A DNA stretch of 10,368 nt, from assembly GCA_946886275.1 (NCBI GenBank), contig CAMPIH010000078.1, positions 1 to 10,368 of the forward strand, given 5' to 3'. Made by a program: the position numbers and the translations under genes. Under the pieces are notes generated by a model. The model made no database searches and was not told the origin of the DNA. It saw only the letters and a list, made by a program, of their open reading frames with translations. Positions 1-5,894 of the stretch are shown one piece after another; positions within the stretch are counted from its first letter, which is position 1; each line of letters opens with the position of its first letter. This stretch comes from an uncultured Sphingosinicella sp. (lineage in GTDB: Bacteria > Pseudomonadota > Alphaproteobacteria > Sphingomonadales > Sphingomonadaceae).

Positions 1-809
1 AGACGGTGCTGAAGCCGGCGCACGGAATCCTCGTCACCTCCGCGACCCTTCGCGGCGGCGGCGACTGGTCCAGCGCCGAGGCCCGGACCGGCGCCTGCCA
101 CCTGCCTTCGGCCGGAGCCAGGTTCGAGGCGGCCAGCCCGTTCGATTATGCCGCGAACAGCGAAGTCCTGATCGTCACCGACGTCAGGAAGGGCGATCCG
201 GCCGCTCTGGCCGGCGCTTATGCCCGGCTCATCGAGGCCGCCGACGGCGGCACGCTGGGCCTGTTCACGGCGGTCCAGCGGCTGCGGGCGGTCCATGCCC
301 GGATCGCGGACCGGCTGGCACGGGCGGGCCTGCCCCTCTACGCTCAGCATGTCGATCCGATCGACACCGGCACCCTGGTCGACATCTTCCGCGACGATCC
401 GCGGGCGTCGCTCCTCGGCACCGATGCGCTTCGCGACGGAGTCGACATTCCGGGAGAATCGCTCCGGCTGGTGGTGATGGAAGGCGTGCCCTGGCCCAGG
501 CCGACGGTGCTTCATTCGGCTCGGCGGGCGGCGGGCGGCGGCGGCACCTATGACGACCGGGTGGTCCGGGCACGGCTCGCCCAGGCCTTCGGCCGGCTGA
601 TCCGCCGACAGGAGGATCGCGGCCTGTTCGTCCTTCTGTCGGCGGCGACCCCGTCCCGACTGCTCAGCGCCTTTCCGCCGGGGGTGTCCGTCTCCCGCGT
701 TCATCTTGCCGACGCCATCGATCGGGTAAGGACACGTCTGTCATCCCTCGAACCGGCGATTTATGGCGAACGGGCCAATGAAGATTCTGACCCTGCTGAG
801 ACACGCTAA
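1..809 (+). CDS. DinG/XPD-type ATP-dependent DNA helicase, C-terminal part (5' end outside window)
   Basis: This is the C-terminal end of a superfamily 2 helicase of the DinG/XPD type, which unwinds DNA using ATP. The frame is open to the window edge (codons from base 3), so the GTG at 6 is not the true start and the Walker A and B motifs lie upstream. About 268 residues are visible. A motif III-like LVTSATL sits near the left edge. Motif V reads GTDALRDGVDIPG (about 417-455), followed by the VPWPRP segment typical of these enzymes. Motif VI reads QAFGRLIRRQEDRG (about 582-623), with the arginines that contact ATP. The gene ends in TAA and overlaps the next gene's start, which suggests co-transcription. 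The family call is firm. The exact orthologue (DinG itself or a related alphaproteobacterial helicase) cannot be fixed without the N-terminal part and its iron-sulphur cysteines, so no gene symbol is given. Confidence 0.88.
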   Translation, partial: TVLKPAHGILVTSATLRGGGDWSSAEARTGACHLPSAGARFEAASPFDYAANSEVLIVTDVRKGDPAALAGAYARLIEAADGGTLGLFTAVQRLRAVHARIADRLARAGLPLYAQHVDPIDTGTLVDIFRDDPRASLLGTDALRDGVDIPGESLRLVVMEGVPWPRPTVLHSARRAAGGGGTYDDRVVRARLAQAFGRLIRRQEDRGLFVLLSAATPSRLLSAFPPGVSVSRVHLADAIDRVRTRLSSLEPAIYGERANEDSDPAETR

Positions 810-1323
810 ATCAGGCTGGAACGATCCGGTCGCGCGCGATTTCGACCGGCCGCTCAACCGTCGCGGCCGAAAGGCGGCGCAGACGATCGGTCGCGAGATG
901 CGCGCCCGCCACCTGGATTTCGATCGGGTCGTCGCATCGCCTGCCGTCCGGGTCGTCGAGACTCTGGACGATGTCGGCGACGGCTATGGCCGCCCGATCT
1001 GCGTCGATTATGACGACCGCCTCTATCTCGCCTCGCTCGCGACCCTGCTCGAGGTGATCCGCGAGACCAATGGGACGGCGGAGCGGCTGCTCCTGGTCGG
1101 TCATAATCCCGGGCTCGAGCTTCTCGCCATGTACCTGACCAGCGACGACAGCAATGGACTTCGCGGCGAGGTGGCGATCAAATATCCGACCGCCACGCTG
1201 GCCGAGATCAGCCTGCCGGTCCGCGACTGGAAGCATGTCAGGCAGGGGATCGGCCGGCTCGAAGCCCTGGTCCGCCCCCGCGACCTGGATCCGGCCCTGG
1301 GCCCCGACCAGGAAGGGCATTGA
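778..1323 (+). CDS. SixA-like histidine phosphatase
   Basis: A small histidine-phosphatase (phosphoglycerate-mutase-like) protein of 181 residues, close to the usual SixA size. Such enzymes remove phosphate through a phospho-histidine intermediate; E. coli SixA acts on phosphohistidine proteins. The N-terminal catalytic motif is LLRHAKSGW (nucleophile His9), followed by DFDRPLNRRGRKAA. A SPAVRVVET segment and the second active-site histidine in LLVGHNPGLE (His109) complete the site. There is no signal peptide, so it is probably cytoplasmic. I chose ATG 778 because the protein then starts MKILTLLRHAKS, as relatives do. An in-frame ATG at 763 adds five residues, and neither start has a clear Shine-Dalgarno sequence. 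The start lies inside the end of the helicase gene (32-base overlap), so translation is probably coupled. The physiological substrate cannot be told from sequence. Confidence 0.9.
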   Translation: MKILTLLRHAKSGWNDPVARDFDRPLNRRGRKAAQTIGREMRARHLDFDRVVASPAVRVVETLDDVGDGYGRPICVDYDDRLYLASLATLLEVIRETNGTAERLLLVGHNPGLELLAMYLTSDDSNGLRGEVAIKYPTATLAEISLPVRDWKHVRQGIGRLEALVRPRDLDPALGPDQEGH

Positions 1324-1336
1324 GATGGTGGCCTCA

Positions 1337-1356
1337 ACCCCGAACAGGTTCGGGGT
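1337..1356. terminator. Perfect hairpin between convergent genes, possible bidirectional terminator
   Basis: ACCCCGAAC and GTTCGGGGT form a perfect 9-base-pair stem around a 2-base spacer (in practice a 4-base loop). It lies between the stop of the SixA-like gene (1323) and the stop of the minus-strand merR gene (1378). The position and symmetry suit a terminator shared by both converging transcripts. No T-run follows the stem on either strand, so it is not a textbook intrinsic terminator. Confidence 0.45.
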
Positions 1357-1377
1357 CCAGTCCTGGATCGTAGAGGG

Positions 1378-1770
1378 CTAGACTTCGCTCTCTTCGAGCG
1401 CCTTGACGAGAAGGCCGCGAAGCTCGCGCAGCTGCTCGACAGGGAAAGACGAAGGCTGAGCCCCTGTCGGCTCGGAAGTCCGCGGAGCCGCTGCAGAAGT
1501 TTCGGCCCCGGCCCCGCTCTCGCCTCTCGCCAGCAATTGCTGGACACCGCGGATCGTATAGCCTTCCTGGCTGAGGAGCCGGTGGATCCGCTTCGCCAGA
1601 GCGACGTCGTCAGGACGGTAATAGCGCCGGTTCCCGGCCCGCTGGAGCGGCCTGAGCTGGGGGAATCTCGTTTCCCAGTAACGCAGGATGTGCTGAGGAA
1701 CGCCGAGCTCTTCGGCGAGCTCGCCGATCGTCCGAAAGGCGTGTTCGCTCTTGCGGATCGGCTCGGCCAT
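1378..1770 (-). CDS. Short MerR-family transcriptional regulator, last gene of the rpmF-plsX-fabH-ihfA operon
   Basis: A 130-residue protein with an N-terminal MerR winged-helix DNA-binding domain at about residues 11-83. The helix-turn-helix reads [19 protein letters not shown], followed by [11 protein letters not shown] and the wing NRRYYRPDD. The rest (about 84-110) is an Ala/Ser/Pro/Glu-rich low-complexity linker, ending in a short Leu/Glu-rich helix. The cysteine-bearing metal-binding or drug-binding domain of classic MerR proteins is absent, so no effector can be predicted. The start ATG is 11 bases after the ihfA stop. A longer open frame extends to 1968, but it runs antiparallel through ihfA in arginine-rich nonsense, so ATG 1770 is preferred. 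Its Shine-Dalgarno sequence is weak, and co-translation with ihfA is likely. A MerR gene after ihfA is a recurring arrangement in alphaproteobacteria; its targets are unknown to me. Confidence 0.88.
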   Translation of the reverse strand: MAEPIRKSEHAFRTIGELAEELGVPQHILRYWETRFPQLRPLQRAGNRRYYRPDDVALAKRIHRLLSQEGYTIRGVQQLLARGESGAGAETSAAAPRTSEPTGAQPSSFPVEQLRELRGLLVKALEESEV

Positions 1771-1781
1771 CAGGCTTTGTT

Positions 1782-2105
1782 TCAGTCGCCGCCGGCGATC
1801 CGTTCGCGCATCGTCTGGCTCGCCCGGAAGGTCAGCACCCGCCGTGGCGCGATCGGCACTTCGACCCCTGTCTTCGGGTTGCGGCCGATCCGTTCGCCCT
1901 TGTCGCGAAGGATGAAGCTTCCGAAACCGGAAATCTTCACGTTCTGGCCCTCGGAAAGCGCATGGCACATATGGTGGAGGATGCGTTCGACGATTCCGGC
2001 CGAATCGGCGCGGGAAAGGCCGATTTCACGGTGAACGATGTCCGACAAATCCGCACGCGTCAGCGTGCCGACGGTCGGCTTCCTGATCGTTCCTGCGTCT
2101 GCCAT
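1782..2105 (-). CDS. ihfA: Integration host factor subunit alpha
   Basis: A 107-residue HU/IHF-family DNA-bending protein. IHF alpha pairs with IHF beta to bend DNA sharply in recombination, replication and promoter architecture. Visible features are [19 protein letters not shown] (first helices, residues 14-32), the core GFGSF (60-64), and the DNA-intercalating beta-arm [11 protein letters not shown] (75-85) with the arm-tip proline at 77. The pattern matches alphaproteobacterial IHF alpha better than HU or IHF beta. About 13 extra residues precede the conserved TLTRADL, a modest N-terminal extension. The start is well supported: GGGAGGGG (complement of 2113-2120) lies 7 bases before ATG. 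It sits between fabH, 76 bases upstream, and the MerR gene, 11 bases downstream. That 76-base gap is richer in A/T than its surroundings and may hold an extra promoter. Confidence 0.95.
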   Translation of the reverse strand: MADAGTIRKPTVGTLTRADLSDIVHREIGLSRADSAGIVERILHHMCHALSEGQNVKISGFGSFILRDKGERIGRNPKTGVEVPIAPRRVLTFRASQTMRERIAGGD

Positions 2106-2138
2106 GAGGTAACCCCTCCCGATCCAAGTCCAAACTTT

Positions 2139-2167
2139 AGTCTAGCTGGGCTGCGAGCGCAATCCAG
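2139..2167 (-). promoter_or_regulatory. Weak candidate internal promoter for ihfA-merR
   Basis: On the minus strand, CTGGAT (2162-2167) and TAGACT (2139-2144) are separated by 17 bases, about 35 bases before the ihfA start. The -10 matches TATAAT at four of six positions and the -35 matches TTGACA at only three. The fabH-ihfA gap is the largest inside an otherwise tight operon and is locally A/T-rich. This is suggestive only. Confidence 0.22.
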
Positions 2168-2181
2168 CACGTTGAGCGTCG

Positions 2182-3144
2182 TCAGTAGCGAACGACCGCG
2201 GCGCCCCATGTGAATCCGCCGCCCATCGCCTCGAGAACAAGGAGATCGCCGCGCTTTATGCGACCGTCTCTCACGGCGACGTCGAGCGCGAGCGGAACCG
2301 AGGCCGCAGACGTGTTCGCATGCTGATCGACGGTCACGATGACCCGTGACGGATCCAGGCCGAGTTTCTTGGCGGTCGCGTCGAGAATCCTCTTATTGGC
2401 CTGATGAGGCACGACCCAGTCGACTTCCTCGGGCCGGTGGCCGGCGGCGGTCAGGGTCTCGTTGAGGACGTCGGCGAGGTTCACCACGGCGTGGCGGAAC
2501 ACCTCCTTGCCCCTCATCCGAAGCTTGCCCACCGTGCCGGTGGTCGACACCCCGCCGTCGACATAGAGGAGGTCGTTGTGGCGGCCGTCGGCATGGAGCC
2601 TCGTCGCCAGGATCCCCTGGTCCTCGGCCTCCACCGCCTTGAGAACGACCGCTCCGGCGCCGTCGCCGAACAGGACACAGGTGGCGCGATCCTCCCAGTC
2701 GAGGATCCGGCTGAACGTCTCGGAACCGATGACAAGGGCATGGTCGGCCATGCCACCCTTGATCATGTTGTCGGCGATCGACAGCGCATAGAGGAAGCCG
2801 GTGCACACCGCCTGCACGTCGAAGGCGATGCAATCGTTGATCCCGAGCGCCGTCTGGACCCTCGTCGCGCTCGCCGGAAAGGTCTGGTCGGGCGTCGCGG
2901 TGGCGAGGACGATGAGTCCGATCTGGTCGGCGGCGATCCCGGCCGAGGCCAGCGCCTTCAGCGCGGCTTCGGTCGCCAGGGTCGCGGTCGTCTCGCCGTC
3001 GCCGGCGATATGGCGCGCCTCGATTCCGGTGCGCTCGACGATCCACTCATGGGTGGTCTCGACGCGTTCGGCCAGCTCGGCATTGGTCACCCGCCGCGGC
3101 GGCAGAGCGGAGCCGGTGCCGGCGATGATCGCTCGGCGGCTCAT
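2182..3144 (-). CDS. fabH: Beta-ketoacyl-[acyl-carrier-protein] synthase III
   Basis: Starts type II fatty-acid synthesis by condensing acetyl-CoA (or another short acyl-CoA) with malonyl-ACP. The length of 320 residues is normal for FabH. The thiolase-fold catalytic triad is complete: Cys114 in [10 protein letters not shown], His247 in VPHQANKRI and Asn277 in HANTSAAS. The C-terminal [13 protein letters not shown] is the standard family ending. The N-terminal [17 protein letters not shown] and the [12 protein letters not shown] segment also fit. The ATG overlaps the plsX stop in an ATGA, so the two genes are translationally coupled, and GGGGG lies just upstream inside plsX. Co-expression with plsX links fatty-acid initiation to phospholipid synthesis, as in many bacteria. 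Nothing is missing or unusual. Confidence 0.97.
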   Translation of the reverse strand: MSRRAIIAGTGSALPPRRVTNAELAERVETTHEWIVERTGIEARHIAGDGETTATLATEAALKALASAGIAADQIGLIVLATATPDQTFPASATRVQTALGINDCIAFDVQAVCTGFLYALSIADNMIKGGMADHALVIGSETFSRILDWEDRATCVLFGDGAGAVVLKAVEAEDQGILATRLHADGRHNDLLYVDGGVSTTGTVGKLRMRGKEVFRHAVVNLADVLNETLTAAGHRPEEVDWVVPHQANKRILDATAKKLGLDPSRVIVTVDQHANTSAASVPLALDVAVRDGRIKRGDLLVLEAMGGGFTWGAAVVRY

Positions 3145-4187
3145 TTCGCCCCCACCGGCTCGCGCTGGGCGGAGACCCGCGCCAGATCGTCGGTGATCTT
3201 CCGGGTCAGATCCTCTCGCACCATCCTAGCCGCCACCCTGATCGCGTTGGCGACGCCCTTGTCGCTGGCGCTTCCATGGCTCTTCACGACCAGTCCGTTG
3301 AGGCCGAGGAAGACCGCGCCATTATGGTTGTTCGGATCGAGATGGTGGCGGAGCAGCTCGGTCGCCGGCCGGGAAATGAGGAAGCCGATCTTCGACCGAA
3401 CCGAGCTGGTGAAAGCGCGGCGGAGAAGATCGGTGACGAAGCGCGCCGTGCCCTCGACCGACTTCAGGGCGATATTCCCCGAAAAGCCGTCGGTGACGAC
3501 GACGTCGGCCTCGCCACGCGAGATCTTGTCGCCTTCGATAAAGCCGTCGAAGCGCATTCCGAGGTCGGTTGCCGCGCGGAGGATCGCCGCCGCCTGCTTG
3601 AGCTCGTCCGTTCCCTTGAGCTCCTCGGTGCCGATGTTGAGAAGCTGGACCCGCGGTCGGTCGAGATCGAGGACGACCCGGGCATAAGCCGCGCCCATCA
3701 CCGCGAACTGGACGAGATTCTGGACGTCGCAGTCGGTGTTGGCGCCGAGATCGAGCATGACGAGGTCGTTGTCGCCGAGGGTCGGAAGCAGCGCTGCAAG
3801 CGCCGGCCGGTCGATTCCGGGCATCGTCCGAAGCGCCACCTTGGCCATCGCCATCAATGCGCCGGTATTGCCGCCGGAGACCGCCGCCTGGGCCTCACCC
3901 GCCTTCACGGCGGCGATGGCGAGTCCCATCGAGCTCGTCTTGGCGCGGCGGATCGCCTGGCTGGGCTTTTCGCTGCCGGAGATGACGTCGTCGCAATGGA
4001 CGACCTTGCTGGCGCCGGCGAGACCGTCATGCCTCGCCAGCTCTTCCTGGATCGCCGAGCGATCGCCGAACATGAGGAAGCTCAGGTCGCCGCGGCGCTG
4101 ACGCGCCCTCGCCGCTCCGGCCACCATCACGGCCGGGCCGGTATCGCCACCCATCGCGTCGATTGCGATCCGTGGCCCGCTACCCAC
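3141..4187 (-). CDS. plsX: Phosphate acyltransferase PlsX
   Basis: Converts acyl-ACP plus phosphate to acyl-phosphate, the acyl donor that PlsY uses to acylate glycerol-3-phosphate in the first step of phospholipid synthesis. It is a peripheral membrane enzyme. The length of 348 residues is typical. Family signatures are the N-terminal [12 protein letters not shown] (8-18), [58 protein letters not shown] (positions 3478-3537, minus strand), and [12 protein letters not shown] near the C-terminus. The start is GTG at 4185-4187. A strong GGAGAAGG-type Shine-Dalgarno (complement of 4194-4202) lies 6 bases away, and the protein then begins just before the conserved IAIDAMGGD. It is 34 bases downstream of rpmF with no terminator between them, and it overlaps fabH by 4 bases. 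Confidence 0.97.
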   Translation of the reverse strand: MGSGPRIAIDAMGGDTGPAVMVAGAARARQRRGDLSFLMFGDRSAIQEELARHDGLAGASKVVHCDDVISGSEKPSQAIRRAKTSSMGLAIAAVKAGEAQAAVSGGNTGALMAMAKVALRTMPGIDRPALAALLPTLGDNDLVMLDLGANTDCDVQNLVQFAVMGAAYARVVLDLDRPRVQLLNIGTEELKGTDELKQAAAILRAATDLGMRFDGFIEGDKISRGEADVVVTDGFSGNIALKSVEGTARFVTDLLRRAFTSSVRSKIGFLISRPATELLRHHLDPNNHNGAVFLGLNGLVVKSHGSASDKGVANAIRVAARMVREDLTRKITDDLARVSAQREPVGAK

Positions 4188-4221
4188 CTGTGACCTTCTC
4201 CTCTACGAAGCCCGGAGCGTC

Positions 4222-4401
4222 TTACGCCTCGGACTTCAGGATTTCACGTCCCTTGTAGTGGCCGCAGCTCGGGCACAGATTGTGCGGCAGGCGGAGCTCG
4301 CCGCAATTCGGGCACTCCTGATACTGAGTGGCCTTCAGGGCGTCGTGACTGCGGCGCATGTTCCGCTTCGACGGCGACGTTTTTCTCTTGGGGACCGCCA
4401 T
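4222..4401 (-). CDS. rpmF: 50S ribosomal protein L32
   Basis: A 59-residue basic protein of the large ribosomal subunit, with a length typical for L32. It begins [20 protein letters not shown], the conserved L32 start. Four cysteines in two CxxC pairs (Cys30/Cys33 in ECPNCG and Cys43/Cys46 in LCPSCG) form the zinc ribbon, so this is the zinc-binding form and not a cysteine-free paralogue. The C-terminal [10 protein letters not shown] is also characteristic. An AGGTG Shine-Dalgarno (complement of 4407-4411) lies 5 bases before ATG. It is the first gene of the rpmF-plsX-fabH-ihfA-merR operon, an order seen in many alphaproteobacteria, and is preceded by a candidate promoter. Confidence 0.96.
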   Translation of the reverse strand: MAVPKRKTSPSKRNMRRSHDALKATQYQECPNCGELRLPHNLCPSCGHYKGREILKSEA

Positions 4402-4434
4402 GGTGGCACCTGTTCCAATGCAAATCGGTTGACT

Positions 4435-4463
4435 GATGTGGCGAGCGCGGGGCCAATGGTCAA
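4435..4463 (-). promoter_or_regulatory. Candidate promoter of the rpmF-plsX-fabH-ihfA-merR operon
   Basis: On the minus strand TTGACC (4458-4463) matches the sigma-70 -35 consensus at five of six positions. A 17-base spacer separates it from CACATC (4435-4440), a poor -10 of the sort tolerated in GC-rich alphaproteobacteria. A start about 7 bases downstream would give a leader of roughly 25-30 bases before rpmF. The 188-base gap 4402-4589 is the only sizeable non-coding region upstream of the operon. The call rests on the -35, the spacing and the location. Confidence 0.4.
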
Positions 4464-4589
4464 CGGCTGGGTCGGCCGCTGGCCTCGCGGCCTGGTGCTC
4501 TCGCGTGAAGGCGCCGCCTATAGCGAATTCGCGAGCCGTTGCAAGCCGCTGCGGGCCGTGCGACTCTCCGCTGACAGGGGGACCAGAAG

Positions 4590-5036
4590 ATGATCATGCC
4601 GATCTCGCTCACCATCGCCGGCGCCGCCGCGATTCTTCACGTCTGGCTGAGCCTTCGGGTCAGCCGCTTACGCGGCCCCCTCAAGGTCGGAGTCGGCGAC
4701 GGCGGCAACGAGGTGATCCAGCGGCGGATGCGGGCCCATGCGAATTTCGCCGAGAATGTCCCGATCTTCCTGATCCTGCTCGTCCTGCTCGAGTTCGGGA
4801 CCGGCGGCGATCTGTGGCTGTGGGGGGCGGCGATCCTGTTCATCCTCGCCCGAATCGCCCACGCTTTCGGAATGGACCGGCCGGGCGCCAATCTGCTTCG
4901 AGTCGCCGGAATCGCGATCAGCTGGCTCGTCCTGCTCGGCCTCGGAATCTATGCGATCGCCCTGGCCTATCAGAGTCCGTCGATCCGCGGCGGGATCGAA
5001 GTCTCTCCGGTCCGGAGCGCCTCCGCCTCCGATTAG
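4590..5036 (+). CDS. MAPEG-family integral membrane protein
   Basis: A 148-residue protein of the MAPEG superfamily (membrane-associated proteins in eicosanoid and glutathione metabolism), a normal size. Four hydrophobic helices are visible at about residues 4-22, 56-70, 75-94 and 103-127. The loop after helix 1 and the start of helix 2 carry the family motif, [21 protein letters not shown] (residues 40-60), with conserved Arg, His, Asn and Glu-Asn-x-Pro. RIAHAFGM follows helix 3. Bacterial members may have glutathione transferase or peroxidase activity, but none can be assigned here. AGGGGG ends 8 bases before ATG 4590; a second ATG at 4596 is possible. The only -10-like element upstream is TATAGC (4519-4524), with no good -35. 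The last 20 or so residues are a Ser-rich tail. The gene converges with the hydrolase gene and their stops overlap. Confidence 0.9.
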   Translation: MIMPISLTIAGAAAILHVWLSLRVSRLRGPLKVGVGDGGNEVIQRRMRAHANFAENVPIFLILLVLLEFGTGGDLWLWGAAILFILARIAHAFGMDRPGANLLRVAGIAISWLVLLGLGIYAIALAYQSPSIRGGIEVSPVRSASASD

Positions 5037-5695
5037 ACCCGCGCCAGCACCTGGTCGCCGACGAAGGGATTGGTCCGACGTTCCTGGCCGAAGGTGCTCA
5101 TCGGACCGTGGCCCGGGACGAAGGCGGTCTCGTCGCCGAGCGGCCAGAGCCGGGTCGTGATCGCGTCGATCAGATCCTGGTGATTGCCCATCGGGAAGTC
5201 GGTTCGGCCGATCGAGCCCTGGAACAGGACGTCGCCGACGATCGCCAGCCGGGAAGCGGGGTGGTGGAAGACGACGTGGCCCGGCGTGTGGCCGGGGCAG
5301 TGATAGACGTCGAAGACGAGCTCGCCGACCGTCACCTGGTCGCCGTTCTGAAGCCAGCGGTCCGATTCGAACGTCTTGCCCCTTATGCCGTAGGAACGGC
5401 CGTCATCTTCCAGCCTCGAGATCCAGAACCGGTCCGCCTCGTGCGGCCCCTCGATCGGCACGCCGAGCTCCTCGGCGAGGATCTTCGCCGATCCGCAATG
5501 GTCGATATGGCCATGGGTCAGGAGCAATTTCTCGATCTGCACCCCTTGCGCGGAAGCGGCGGCCTTGAGCCGGTCGAGATCGCCGCCGGGGTCGGTGAAC
5601 GCGCCCTTCATCGTCCGGGTGCACCAGATCAGGCAGCAATTCTGCTGAAGCGGCGTGACCGGGATGATCATGGCCTTGAGCGGCGGTGTCGTCAT
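5033..5695 (-). CDS. MBL-fold metallohydrolase, glyoxalase II/YcbL-like
   Basis: A 220-residue cytoplasmic metallo-beta-lactamase-fold hydrolase of the small glyoxalase II-like (YcbL-type) group, whose known members cleave thioesters such as S-lactoylglutathione. The dinuclear metal site is intact: HGHIDH (His61, His63, Asp65, His66), His136 in CPGHTPGH, Asp155 in AIVGDVLF and His196 in VPGHGP. The N-terminal IIPVTPLQQNCCLIW and TDPGGD also fit the group. The separate C-terminal glutathione-binding helical domain of full glyoxalase II is absent, as expected at this length. ATG 5695 gives the usual MTTPPLKA lead-in, although no Shine-Dalgarno is visible. The in vivo substrate is not certain. 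The neighbouring MAPEG protein might also act on glutathione adducts, but the two genes are on opposite strands and this is speculation. Confidence 0.92.
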   Translation of the reverse strand: MTTPPLKAMIIPVTPLQQNCCLIWCTRTMKGAFTDPGGDLDRLKAAASAQGVQIEKLLLTHGHIDHCGSAKILAEELGVPIEGPHEADRFWISRLEDDGRSYGIRGKTFESDRWLQNGDQVTVGELVFDVYHCPGHTPGHVVFHHPASRLAIVGDVLFQGSIGRTDFPMGNHQDLIDAITTRLWPLGDETAFVPGHGPMSTFGQERRTNPFVGDQVLARV

Positions 5696-5894
5696 GGCGC
5701 GGAGATGGCGGCGCCGGAGCCGCGATGCAAGCGCTGCTGGTGGGGCCGTGATCGGCTGCTATCATGACCTTCATGTTCGCCGACCTCGGCCGCCGCCAGG
5801 CTCTGGCCCTGATCGTCGCCGCGGCCGCCTACGCACGTCCAGGGTAGCGCGGCCGGCGGATCGAGGCGTAGAGGCGCCCGGGAAGGAGGCGATC

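Noticed and set aside
1330..1366. tRNA-like fragment suggested by the GGTTCGGGG sequence between the SixA-like and merR genes
   Set aside because: The gap is only 54 bases, with no acceptor, D or anticodon arms. The sequence is explained by the simple hairpin.
2106..2150. Possible IHF-binding site for autoregulation in the A/T-rich fabH-ihfA gap
   Set aside because: The best alignment misses several fixed positions of the WATCAANNNNTTR consensus on both strands.
2404..3687. Plus-strand open frame of 427 codons opposite fabH and plsX
   Set aside because: It is antisense to two firmly identified genes, with low-complexity Arg/Gly/Ala-rich translation and no start signal.
5696..5735. Minus-strand promoter TTGCAT-17-CATCTC for the hydrolase gene
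   Set aside because: The -10 is poor, and the implied transcript start would fall at or past the start codon, requiring a leaderless message. That is too weak to list as a feature.
4436..5767. Plus-strand open frame of 443 codons through the MAPEG gene and opposite the hydrolase
   Set aside because: It is out of frame with the MAPEG gene and antisense to the hydrolase. Its Arg/Asp-rich composition and lack of motifs mark it as a shadow.
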